DNA of 41,564 bases, taken from Oceanospirillaceae bacterium. GTDB taxonomy: Bacteria > Pseudomonadota > Gammaproteobacteria > Pseudomonadales > Balneatricaceae. The notes under the pieces are model-generated. The model saw only the letters and a program-made list of their open reading frames with translations, was not told where the DNA came from and did not search any database. The translations under genes and the position numbers were made by a program. This document shows, in pieces, positions 19,367-26,887 of the stretch; positions within the stretch are counted from its first letter, which is position 1, and every line of letters starts with the position of its first letter. The stretch spans positions 1-41,564 of the forward strand of contig JABXIM010000055.1 in assembly GCA_013373085.1 (NCBI GenBank), given 5' to 3'.

Positions 19367-19939
19367 TCAAACACCCATCTGTTGAACTGGATTCGGACGC
19401 TTCACCAGCGGACCGTCATAGCCGATGTGCGGCCAGGCGTCTTCGTGGGTGTAAAAGTAGAAAATGCTCAGTCCACGCATCGCGGAGAAAATAATGGTCG
19501 GTACACCGCCGGCATCGCGCATTGCAAGCAGAATGGATTCGCGTTCGCTCGTTTCGAGGTCGGAAAACCTGGCAGTTTTACCGGCGAAGGCTTCCGGTGC
19601 CTTATTTTCGATAAACATCAGTGCACCGCTAACACCCGCTACTACGTCGGTCAGCTCAGCTTTGAGATGATGGTCGATGCGAGCTGCAAGATCGATATCC
19701 AGAGCGCCGATGGGGAAGGCGCCACTCTGCGGAATGATTGCATCGGTGACGGCGGCGAGGGTGCGATACTCCTCGCTGGACAGTATTTTCAGCGTTGGCG
19801 TTTGGCCCGATGTGACGGCGGTGGACGTCAGTGCCTGTGAGCCGAGCACCGGTGTGGCGGCGACGGCTGCCATTGCAATCAGCGACCGTTGCAGAAACAG
19901 TCTGCGCGTGGTGGACGGGAGCGGGTTGTTATTATCCAT
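19367..19939 (-). CDS. Gluconate 2-dehydrogenase subunit 3-family protein with Tat signal
   Basis: A 190-residue protein whose N-terminus carries a twin-arginine signal (TRRLFLQ with R12 and R13, followed by a hydrophobic alanine-rich stretch), predicting folded export to the periplasm. The rest matches the gluconate_2-dh3 family: FKILSSEEYRTL-like opening, ALDIDLAARIDHHL and a C-terminal FFYFYTHEDAWPHIGYDGP-like aromatic region. Family members are the small subunits of membrane-linked GMC dehydrogenases. No cytochrome c subunit is found in the window, so electrons must go to an unlinked carrier. Ribosome site AAGG lies 9 bases before the ATG. First gene of the operon. Confidence 0.87.
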   Translation of the reverse strand: MDNNNPLPSTTRRLFLQRSLIAMAAVAATPVLGSQALTSTAVTSGQTPTLKILSSEEYRTLAAVTDAIIPQSGAFPIGALDIDLAARIDHHLKAELTDVVAGVSGALMFIENKAPEAFAGKTARFSDLETSERESILLAMRDAGGVPTIIFSAMRGLSIFYFYTHEDAWPHIGYDGPLVKRPNPVQQMGV

Positions 19940-20278
19940 ATTGTTCAGCCTTGTTCTAGTTATGGCCTGATGGAGATATCACCTGTTTATATGCGGTGCG
20001 GGTTGTTTCGCCTTGAGGACTTTACCGAGTACAGTTTCTGGCAAATCCGTTAGCGGACAGATGCATTAAACGGGTGGCTGTCGTTAAAGCTTTTCATGCT
20101 CACCATGCTAGGAAGGTGCCGGGCGTTCATCTTGACAATAGATGTCGTGGTGTTGACTTCAGACGACAAGTACAGCGATGTCGGGGTTTATATAGACGCA
20201 AGTGCGCCATGGTCAATTAACCGAAAATTCAGACGGCTTTATTTGTTGAATTAAACCTTCGGGCACCTTCGTGTCGGT
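19940..20278. other. Upstream region of the GMC operon
   Basis: No gene is visible. The interval holds promoter b (20105-20158) and about 120 bases of A/T-richer sequence after the stop of the FAD oxidoreductase gene, with no clear terminator hairpin. Confidence 0.6.
20105..20158 (-). promoter_or_regulatory. Regulon promoter b for the GMC-hydratase-ilvD operon
   Basis: The plus strand has TTGACA at 20132-20137 and TTGACT at 20153-20158 (21-base period, one mismatch in the distal box). Read toward the gene: AGTCAA-N15-TGTCAA-N21-TAGCAT, with the -10 at 20105-20110. The predicted leader is about 160 bases. Confidence 0.72.
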
Positions 20279-21652
20279 TCAGCTCAGCACCTTGCCCGGG
20301 TTGAGCAGGTTTTTCGGGTCCAGCGCCTGCTTGATTACCTGCATTAGCGCGATTTCCGCCGTTGAACGGCTGTATTTCAGATAGGGCTTCTTGTCGAGGC
20401 CGATGCCGTGTTCCGCCGATATCGAACCGCCAATGCCGTTCAGGCCGCCGTATACCAATTCCTCGACTGCCGCCTTGTCGCTTTGGGGCACCTGTCCGAT
20501 GATGATATGAAGATTGCCGTCGCCCAGGTGGCCGAACACGATGCACCGATTATCGGTCCAGTGCCGGTCGAGTTCGGACTGAAGCGTATCGATATAAGGT
20601 TCCATGGCCGAGATCGGCAGGCTGACGTCGAAGGCGTGGATCGGGGAGAGCTCGAACAAGGCTTCTACATCGTCGCGGATCGCCCAGATCTTCTCGCGCT
20701 CACTGTCCGACTGGGTCAGCACGGCGTCGCTGATCAGTTCACATTCCAGCGCCTGGCCGAGCAGGTTTTCGAGGCGCTCCTGTTCCTGCTCGTTGCTGTT
20801 ACCCTGGGTTTCGATAATGACGTAATAGGCTGACTGAGCCGGAAGCGGCGCACGGTGCCGGTCGGTGCCGGTGACCAGGTCATAAAAGCTGTGCCACATG
20901 ACTTCAAAAGAACTCAGCCCGCCTCCCAGACCGGACTCGGCCAGGTTCAGCAGTCGGCTAAGGTTGGCGAAGTCATCGACCGCGACCAGAGCGGTCGCTC
21001 CGCCCAGCGGCTTGGAGCGCAGACGCAGTACCGCCCGGGTGACGATGCCCAGCGTGCCTTCGGTGCCGATAAAGAGGTGGGGCAGACTGTAGCCGGTGTT
21101 GTTCTTCAGCACCTTGGACATCGACGAGATGATGGTGCCGTCGGGCAGTACGGCCTCCAGGCCGAGGATGGAATCGCGGGTCATGCCGTAGCGAAGCACC
21201 CGGTTACCGCCGGCGTTAGTGGCGATGGTACCGCCGATGGTGGCGGTGCCGCGGGCGCCGAGGTCGACAGGATAGTAGAGACCCTCTTCCTCGGCCACCT
21301 CCTGCACGGTCTGCAGGTTCACGCCTGACTCGACGGTCATGGTTCGGTTCTGGATGTCGATCTCGACGATATTGCGCATCCGTTCCAGCGAGATGACGAT
21401 ATCGTGGGTGGTTGTCCGGGCGCCGCCGACCAGGCCGGTGAGGCCACCCTGAACGACGACCGACTGATTGTGCTCATGGCAGAGTTTCATCACCGCCGAC
21501 AGCTCACCGGTATCGGCCGGACGTACGATCGCCTGCGCCTTGCATGCAGGCGCACTGTGCCAGCCATCCTGGCGCTGGGTGACGTCGTCGCCGGTCAGGA
21601 TACCCTTTTCACCGACGATCGCGGTGAGTTCTTCAGTCAAATTCATCGTCAT
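20279..21652 (-). CDS. GlcD-like FAD-linked 2-hydroxyacid dehydrogenase (D-lactate / D-2-hydroxyglutarate type)
   Basis: A 457-residue flavoprotein of the usual length for GlcD and D-2-hydroxyglutarate dehydrogenases. The FAD-binding VAO-fold half has VVVQGGLTGLVGGA near 65-78, GGTIATNAGG and FIGTEGTLGIVT. The C-terminal half has the HLGDGNLH and EHGIG motifs with metal or substrate-binding histidines, ending in DPKNLLNPGKVL. These enzymes oxidise D-2-hydroxyacids to 2-oxoacids and feed the respiratory chain. It is a single-gene unit behind promoter c, so its expression is predicted to match the FMN enzyme at 5402 and the NAD enzyme at 6599. ACAGG lies 6 bases before the ATG. Confidence 0.92.
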   Translation of the reverse strand: MTMNLTEELTAIVGEKGILTGDDVTQRQDGWHSAPACKAQAIVRPADTGELSAVMKLCHEHNQSVVVQGGLTGLVGGARTTTHDIVISLERMRNIVEIDIQNRTMTVESGVNLQTVQEVAEEEGLYYPVDLGARGTATIGGTIATNAGGNRVLRYGMTRDSILGLEAVLPDGTIISSMSKVLKNNTGYSLPHLFIGTEGTLGIVTRAVLRLRSKPLGGATALVAVDDFANLSRLLNLAESGLGGGLSSFEVMWHSFYDLVTGTDRHRAPLPAQSAYYVIIETQGNSNEQEQERLENLLGQALECELISDAVLTQSDSEREKIWAIRDDVEALFELSPIHAFDVSLPISAMEPYIDTLQSELDRHWTDNRCIVFGHLGDGNLHIIIGQVPQSDKAAVEELVYGGLNGIGGSISAEHGIGLDKKPYLKYSRSTAEIALMQVIKQALDPKNLLNPGKVLS

Positions 21653-21747
21653 GCTAAACCTGTTTCTTATAGTTCGGATGCGTCAAGCCCCACCGGGGGG
21701 CTTCCGCCAGCGGAAGTTGAAGTGGGTTACTTCCTAAAACGTTAGTA

Positions 21748-21801
21748 AATATGGTGGGAATGACGATCGGCGGCTTGACAGCAGATGTCTTGCGATTGAC
21801 A
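21748..21801 (-). promoter_or_regulatory. Regulon promoter c for the GlcD-like gene
   Basis: TTGACA lies at 21775-21780 and 21796-21801 on the plus strand. Read toward the gene: TGTCAA-N15-TGTCAA-N21-CATATT, with the -10-like hexamer at 21748-21753. Both boxes are exact. It also lies directly after the araC-type gene's 3' end. Confidence 0.75.
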
Positions 21802-21916
21802 TTTTACGCCAGCGCCAGGGTGCTCAGTCGCGGGTGGCGCTTGTCGCGCCAGGCCTGCGGACCGGGGCCGGCCGATATCCCGGAGCCCGCAGGTTTCCGG
21901 GTCCGATGACGGTCGC

Positions 21917-22948
21917 CTAACCTGATACGGTGGCGTGGGTTTCGGGGGCCTGGCGCCATTGTTGGGGCGATATGCCGGACCAGCGCTTGAACGCGCGCGA
22001 GAAGGCGCTCAGCTCCGAATAGCCAAGATTCAGGGCGATTTCGGTGAGGGTGTAGTGTCTTTCCAATGCGTCGCGGGCGAGCTGATAACGCACCTCGTCG
22101 ACGAGGGTTCGGAACTCGGTACCTGCCAGCTGCAGCTCCCGCTGCAACGTCCGCACATTCATTCCCAGCATGGGCGCAATCGTCGGCAGCGTCGCTTCGC
22201 CGGTGGATATGAGCTCGAAAATCAGTTTCGATACCTTGTACTGCAGCGGTCGTTCGTGACCTTTCGATTCCCGTTCCAGAAACGACTCGAGATAGTTCTT
22301 GATTTCGTCCGTGACAGGGGTCGGCTTTTGCCTGAGAAGCTGGGTCGGGAAAATGATGGCATTCTTCTCCTGCTTGAAGAAAATCCTGGCATCGGTATAG
22401 CGCTGGTATTCTTCCTCGCTGGCAAGGGGGCTGTGCGTGAAATGGATCTTGGCCCGTGGCATCCAGTCGGGCGCCATCTCTTTCAATACGTTGTAACCGA
22501 GGCCGAGGCTGAGTTCGAACGTCTGCTCCGGGCTGATGGACGGATCGAGATCGAAGGTGAGCTCCAGTTCGGTCTCCCTTTCATTCACCGTCAAATCGAT
22601 GATCGCGCCCCGGGCGTGAAAATGGAAATATTTCTGGATCACGCTCAGGGCGTCCGCCACGGTAGCGCTTTCGGCCGCCAGCAGCCCCAGTGGGCCGAAT
22701 ATCTTCAGACCCTGATAGCATGACAGGGCGAGTCCGAACAGCGGCAAGTCGGCGGTATCGGCGCCCCGGTTGAGCACATGACATAAGCTCTCATAGGGGA
22801 TCATCAGCTCAGACGACCTGAGCACGGTGCTGGAAAGCCCCTCTTCTGCGAGCAGCTTGATGGGGTTGATCTGTAACCGCCGGCACAGGGGATACAGTCC
22901 CATCAGCGCGCTGCTTTTGACCTGGGCAGTGGTCTTCGGCTGTGACAT
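21917..22948 (-). CDS. AraC-family transcriptional regulator (candidate regulon activator)
   Basis: A 343-residue protein with the OruR/ArgR-type layout. An N-terminal ligand-sensing domain (about 1-190, Arabinose_bd type, FGLALSCYQGLKIFGPLGLL) precedes a C-terminal double helix-turn-helix (about 245-335). The latter has MLGMNVRTLQRELQLAGTEF as the first recognition unit, and LTEIALNLGYSELSAFSRAF then WSGISPQQWR as the second. Such proteins bind direct repeats about 21 bases apart next to the -35 region. Six promoters of exactly that form surround the gene, and it is the only AraC gene in the window, so it is the best candidate activator. AAGG sits 7 bases before the ATG at 22948; the ATG two codons upstream (22954) is worse placed. 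Inducer unknown. Confidence 0.92.
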   Translation of the reverse strand: MSQPKTTAQVKSSALMGLYPLCRRLQINPIKLLAEEGLSSTVLRSSELMIPYESLCHVLNRGADTADLPLFGLALSCYQGLKIFGPLGLLAAESATVADALSVIQKYFHFHARGAIIDLTVNERETELELTFDLDPSISPEQTFELSLGLGYNVLKEMAPDWMPRAKIHFTHSPLASEEEYQRYTDARIFFKQEKNAIIFPTQLLRQKPTPVTDEIKNYLESFLERESKGHERPLQYKVSKLIFELISTGEATLPTIAPMLGMNVRTLQRELQLAGTEFRTLVDEVRYQLARDALERHYTLTEIALNLGYSELSAFSRAFKRWSGISPQQWRQAPETHATVSG

Positions 22949-22980
22949 GGCCATACCTTTATTATTTGTATTTGGCTCTG

Positions 22981-23009
22981 ATAATTGATCGCTTGACGTA
23001 AACTGTCAA
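22981..23009 (-). promoter_or_regulatory. Sigma70-type promoter of the AraC gene with an internal half-site
   Basis: On the minus strand TTGACA (plus 23004-23009) is followed after 17 bases by AATTAT (plus 22981-22986), a reasonable sigma70 promoter. A lone TTGACG (plus 22993-22998), close to the regulon box, lies inside the spacer. A regulator bound there would block RNA polymerase, so negative autoregulation is plausible. The start codon follows after about 30 bases. Confidence 0.6.
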
Positions 23010-23040
23010 ATGTCGACCGGGTTGACTGGACTCAGGCCTT

Positions 23041-24012
23041 CTAGAAACCAGCTACCCGTTGCAGCGTCCAGAACGCCGCAAGGGATCCTGTGCCGTACAT
23101 GAGCAGCTGCCGGGTGAAAGCCTGGGGCAGGGCGGACCACCTACCCAGCAGATTGAGCAGCGCCAGGGTCGTCGCCACGAATGCCACCTGGCCAATTTCC
23201 ACGCCGAGGTTGAAGAACAGCAAGGCGGTGGCCAGTTCTGTCTGCGGCAAGCCGATTTCCTGCAGTACCGCGGCGAAACCGAAGCCGTGCACCAGTCCGA
23301 ACAGCGTGGAGACCGCGACCGGAAAGCGCCAAGCCACGCTATCGCGGCGTCCCCGCGCGATTTCGGCGGCGAGAAACAGAATGCTGAGCGCGATCACCGC
23401 CTCCACCGGGGCAATCGGCAATCGCACCATACCGAGGGTGGTCAGCACCAGGGTCAGCGAGTGCGCAACGGTAAAGCCGGACACCGTGATCAGGGTGCGC
23501 TTGAACGTACCCGAAATCATCAACAGGCAAAGCAGGAACAGCAGATGGTCCCAGCCGGCCAGGATATGCTCGATGCCCAGTATGGTGTACTCGCTGACGA
23601 CCTCGGTGGCGCTTTCCCGTGTCGGCAGCTGCCATTGCGTTTCTTCGGGCGACAATAGCTTCTGGTGGCTCTCACCGGAGTTGAAGGTAATCCTGACCAG
23701 GGTCGTGATCGACGGATTGTACTGCGGATAGTCGATGGCAATTGTCTGACCGGCCAGCGGAGTCGAACAGCTCAGCTGCACCATCAGGCCCAGCGCCTGG
23801 CGCTGGCAGCTGTCCGGCAGCGTTACAAATGGACGGTTATCCGCTTCAATCGACGGTGGTGCGTTGAGTTTCAGGTTATAGCGATAGTGCCCCGACGGCT
23901 GGCTGTCGAGCTCGTCGATCTGTAGGTACAGCGGGCGCGCATCGTGCGCGAACAGGGAACCCGGCGCCAGCAGTACCAGGATAAATAGCAGTTTAGAGAC
24001 GATTTTCAACAT
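23041..24012 (-). CDS. HupE/UreJ-like membrane protein
   Basis: A 323-residue protein. A cleavable signal peptide (MLKIVSKLLFILVLLAPGSLFA) is followed directly by HDARPLYLQ, a periplasmic beta-rich domain to about residue 140, and then six or seven membrane segments. The membrane part has the HupE/UreJ_2 hallmarks GIEHILAGWDHLLFLLCLL, FTVAHSLTLVL and VEAVIALSILFLAAEI. HupE/UreJ proteins are linked with nickel or cobalt import, but this two-domain subfamily has no established function. A longer frame upstream lies inside the parvulin gene; the ATG at 24012 has a good GGAG 7 bases ahead and overlaps the end of that gene by 20 bases, so the two are probably translationally coupled. Confidence 0.85.
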   Translation of the reverse strand: MLKIVSKLLFILVLLAPGSLFAHDARPLYLQIDELDSQPSGHYRYNLKLNAPPSIEADNRPFVTLPDSCQRQALGLMVQLSCSTPLAGQTIAIDYPQYNPSITTLVRITFNSGESHQKLLSPEETQWQLPTRESATEVVSEYTILGIEHILAGWDHLLFLLCLLMISGTFKRTLITVSGFTVAHSLTLVLTTLGMVRLPIAPVEAVIALSILFLAAEIARGRRDSVAWRFPVAVSTLFGLVHGFGFAAVLQEIGLPQTELATALLFFNLGVEIGQVAFVATTLALLNLLGRWSALPQAFTRQLLMYGTGSLAAFWTLQRVAGF

Positions 24013-24853
24013 GGTACTGCTCCACGATCTGCTGGATGGCCAGTTCCTGCGTCTGCTGCTGTTCCCATCGCAGGTAGTCCTGCTCGACGCGTTCATGGAT
24101 CTCGGCCAGGGCCGGTGCGCGTCCCGGACGGTATTCGCTCAGCATCACCAGATGCTGTCCGTGCGAAGAGGTGAGGGGACCCTGCCAGCGACCGGTATCG
24201 GGCGTCAGCCGGGCGAGCTGATCCCTGAAGGCTTCACCGAAATGACTGGCGATGAAGTCCGGTGTCCGCTCGACGTAGTTGCGGTGGTACAGGAAGCGGT
24301 CCCCGAACTCGGACGCAGCCGAGAAGCCGATCTGCTGATCATTCAGTTTTTGCAGCATCTCGGTGCTTTCCTGCCCGGCAGCATCCCCCTTGATGAATAC
24401 ATGCGTGAAGGTATAGGAGGGCTCCTCGTAGTAGTCCTGACGGTGCGACTCAAAGTACTCCTCCAGCTTTTCGGCGTCTGTGGTCACCACCTGCTCGGCC
24501 ATTCCCAGCGCGATAAATTCCAGCTTTTGCACCGAGCGGCGCCGGATGATGTAGTCGTTTTCACTCATGCCCAGCGCTTGTGCTTCCCGGTACAGCGCTT
24601 CTTCACGCACGTAGTCGCGAATTAGCTGCTCGCGTTCGGCCGCCGTCATGCCGTCCAGGCGCTGCGCCGCCAGTTCGGGCTCGAAGGCCTTGGAGCGGTA
24701 CTGGATGAAGGTCAGCAGGGTGTCGCGATCGACAACGATGGTGCTGTTATTCGCTCCTTCATCGGGTCTGCCAATCAGCTCGTAGGTGCCGAACAGGCAG
24801 GCGCCGACGAAAACGAAGTGCAGCAGAGGGTCTCTAATCAGTTTGCCAATCAT
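23993..24853 (-). CDS. Membrane-anchored PpiC-type peptidyl-prolyl cis-trans isomerase
   Basis: A 286-residue protein with one N-terminal membrane segment (LLHFVFVGACLFGTYEL) and a periplasmic part. It has a helical SurA/PrsA-like section with LDGMTAAEREQLIRDYVREE, then a parvulin-like domain (about 145-245) opening SYTFTHVFIKGD and ending GPLTSSHGQHLVMLSEY. It is shorter and more divergent than classical PrsA, so enzymatic activity is not certain. It probably helps fold or export the DUF3604 proteins encoded just upstream. The start is 3 bases after the stop of the DUF3604 gene, with GGAG 9 bases ahead. Confidence 0.85.
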   Translation of the reverse strand: MIGKLIRDPLLHFVFVGACLFGTYELIGRPDEGANNSTIVVDRDTLLTFIQYRSKAFEPELAAQRLDGMTAAEREQLIRDYVREEALYREAQALGMSENDYIIRRRSVQKLEFIALGMAEQVVTTDAEKLEEYFESHRQDYYEEPSYTFTHVFIKGDAAGQESTEMLQKLNDQQIGFSAASEFGDRFLYHRNYVERTPDFIASHFGEAFRDQLARLTPDTGRWQGPLTSSHGQHLVMLSEYRPGRAPALAEIHERVEQDYLRWEQQQTQELAIQQIVEQYHVENRL

Positions 24854-24856
24854 GAC

Positions 24857-26731
24857 TCAGTGCTCCTTGGCCGGGGTGTACCAGATGGGGGAGGTGTAGG
24901 CACGCTCCTGGATGTAATCAGGCATCGTGCTGTTCAGTTTCTGTCCGAAGTGCTTTTCGTCATAACGGTTCCAGCGTGGCGTCGGAATCTGCAGTACGCG
25001 CACATAGTAGAAGGCGCGCTCGGACGGGTCGAAATCCGGGTCGGTCCAGACGCTGGCCAGCTCCGCCGCACCGATCGTGTTGGTCCAGATCACCGATTCG
25101 ATGTCCGTGGTGTTGCCGGCAGGCGAAAGTCTGCCGTTGTCCTCCGGCTGGCGGTCACCACTCCAGGCCACGTCATAGACCTTCTCATGCAGGCTGCCAT
25201 CCTGGTCGTGCCAGCCCTTGACGATCTGAACCCGGTCCAGGTTGGCGCCGTCCGGGTCGCGGGTCGCCGTCACCATGAAGCGTGGCGGTTTGCCAGCCGG
25301 AGCCTGGGTCAGGTCTCCACCCATCGGGACGCCTTTGCGGTAACCGCGGTCGACGTAATCGGGATAGCGGACTTCATCCTCGGAAAAATCCCAGCCACCG
25401 AAGAAGCGCACGGTCATGCGCGGGCCGGTGGAGGCGTAGGTTTCACGCCGCTTGATAGCGTCGAAAAGCGAATCACGGGTGTTTTCCCTGGCCCAGACGG
25501 CGGCGTAACCGGAGGCAGCGGATTCATCGACAGTCAGGGTGTACACCTTGCCCTGCTTGCCTTCGGTGTAGGCTGCCATCTCGCCGCGCCTGGCGCTGGG
25601 CTCGAAGATGGAAAACTTGCCCCAGAAGTTGTTTTCTTCCACCGCGGCCAGACTGGTATGGGCGTCGGTACTGCCGATCATGCCGAACTTGAACGGGTTG
25701 ACACCCAGTTCGGCTTCCTGCTGCAGGCCCAGCTTGAGGGCGGATCGGGCATATTCATAGGGCAGCATTTCAGGTTGCTTGACGGCCAGAGCGGTCAAGT
25801 TGCCCTTGTCCCAGGTTTCGAAGTCGGCGAATTCGTCATCGGGTGACAGCAGGGGGTGGGTTTCGCCATCCCCCTTGATCTGCGTGACTTCGACCACCGG
25901 CTCCCAGCGGCTGCGGGTCTCGGCATATTTGCGGCTGAGCGGATTGCCGTCCCGGTCGACCAGGGCGAACATCTGACCGTTGCTGACATTGCCATTGTGT
26001 GGAATCGCCAGCACGCGTCCGCCGGTGTTGTCTTCATATTGCTGCAGGAAGTTCCAGAGGTCTTCGGGATCTTCACTGTCGAATGCCGAGAAGGGCAGAA
26101 GCTGGTTGGCCTTGCTGGCGTCGTCGGCAAACAGCACCACGCGATGCAGGTTGTCGCCACCGGGCATGGTGGTCCACTCGTAGCCGATAAAGGCGGTGAA
26201 CTTGCCGGGGTCATTGTACTTGTCCGCGGCGGCAGTGATATCGGCCCAAGCCGAGCGCTCGACTTCGGCGTTGGCCAGGCTTTTGTGGTTGGCGCCGATA
26301 TCGACGTTCATCTCCAGCAGGGCCTTGAGCTGTTCAGATGGGCCGCCATTCAGCATTTGCGCCCAACGTTCTCCGATCGGGTCACTGAGCAGTTCCTCGT
26401 TCTTGGCCGCTATCATGGGAATCAACCCAAGGTATTCGGCGTGGTCGGACACCATCAGAAAATCCAGAGGACGGTTCAGTCTGGCGGTCATCCCGTTGTG
26501 CGCCTGGACTTCCTCGCCGCGGGCAAAGCGATAGGCTTCTTCGGGGGAGAGTCCCTTGTTGCCCATCATCGCCGCATCGAACGAATAAGATGTGTGCAGA
26601 TGGGTATCACCCCAGAAAACCTGTTGTGGGTAGTCCAGGCCGGCTTTAGGTGAATAAGAAACGGCCTCGGAACGGGCAATGCTCGAAAGCAGAGTCGCGG
26701 AGATAGCGATCGCGAGCGTTGTTCTTTTCAT
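24857..26731 (-). CDS. DUF3604 protein, PHP-like periplasmic metal-dependent hydrolase candidate (copy 1)
   Basis: A 624-residue exported protein with signal peptide MKRTTLAIAISATLLSSIARSEA. The conserved motifs look like a PHP-superfamily metal centre: GDTHLHT (H44, H46), VSDHAEY (D96, H97, E99), IGYEW, GDNLHR, IPHNGN and STDAHT. These are candidate ligands for two or three metals, as in PHP phosphoesterases; no DUF3604 enzyme activity is known to me. A second, clearly homologous copy lies upstream (26888-28693), with shared stretches such as GYRKGVPMGGDL and DPDGANLDRVQIVKGWHD. The 156-base gap between the copies contains a hairpin (26806-26828). Both belong to the operon behind promoter e. 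Confidence 0.9.
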   Translation of the reverse strand: MKRTTLAIAISATLLSSIARSEAVSYSPKAGLDYPQQVFWGDTHLHTSYSFDAAMMGNKGLSPEEAYRFARGEEVQAHNGMTARLNRPLDFLMVSDHAEYLGLIPMIAAKNEELLSDPIGERWAQMLNGGPSEQLKALLEMNVDIGANHKSLANAEVERSAWADITAAADKYNDPGKFTAFIGYEWTTMPGGDNLHRVVLFADDASKANQLLPFSAFDSEDPEDLWNFLQQYEDNTGGRVLAIPHNGNVSNGQMFALVDRDGNPLSRKYAETRSRWEPVVEVTQIKGDGETHPLLSPDDEFADFETWDKGNLTALAVKQPEMLPYEYARSALKLGLQQEAELGVNPFKFGMIGSTDAHTSLAAVEENNFWGKFSIFEPSARRGEMAAYTEGKQGKVYTLTVDESAASGYAAVWARENTRDSLFDAIKRRETYASTGPRMTVRFFGGWDFSEDEVRYPDYVDRGYRKGVPMGGDLTQAPAGKPPRFMVTATRDPDGANLDRVQIVKGWHDQDGSLHEKVYDVAWSGDRQPEDNGRLSPAGNTTDIESVIWTNTIGAAELASVWTDPDFDPSERAFYYVRVLQIPTPRWNRYDEKHFGQKLNSTMPDYIQERAYTSPIWYTPAKEH

Positions 26732-26805
26732 TGAGCACTCGGATTTGTTAACCGGGCGTGTAGCGGGTTCATCCAGAACCGATCGGCACGCTGCTGAAGG
26801 AGTAG

Positions 26806-26828
26806 GGGGGACTCATCCATGAGCCCCC
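26806..26828. other. Intercistronic hairpin between the two DUF3604 genes
   Basis: GGGGG-A-CTCAT, loop CC, ATGAG-CCCCC forms a 10-bp stem with one bulged base. It lacks a T-tract, so it is more likely an RNA stability or attenuation element than a full terminator. Confidence 0.55.
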
Positions 26829-26887
26829 TCAAGCCGGTACTTGGAGACTTTCGGGCTGTTACGTATTAAGTCCGACAGGCACCTAAA

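Noticed and set aside
25774-25799. CTTGACGG...GGTCAAG inverted repeat inside the first DUF3604 gene, similar to the TetR palindrome core
   Set aside because: It lies within coding sequence away from any promoter and lacks the tight palindrome spacing seen at 1964-1978.
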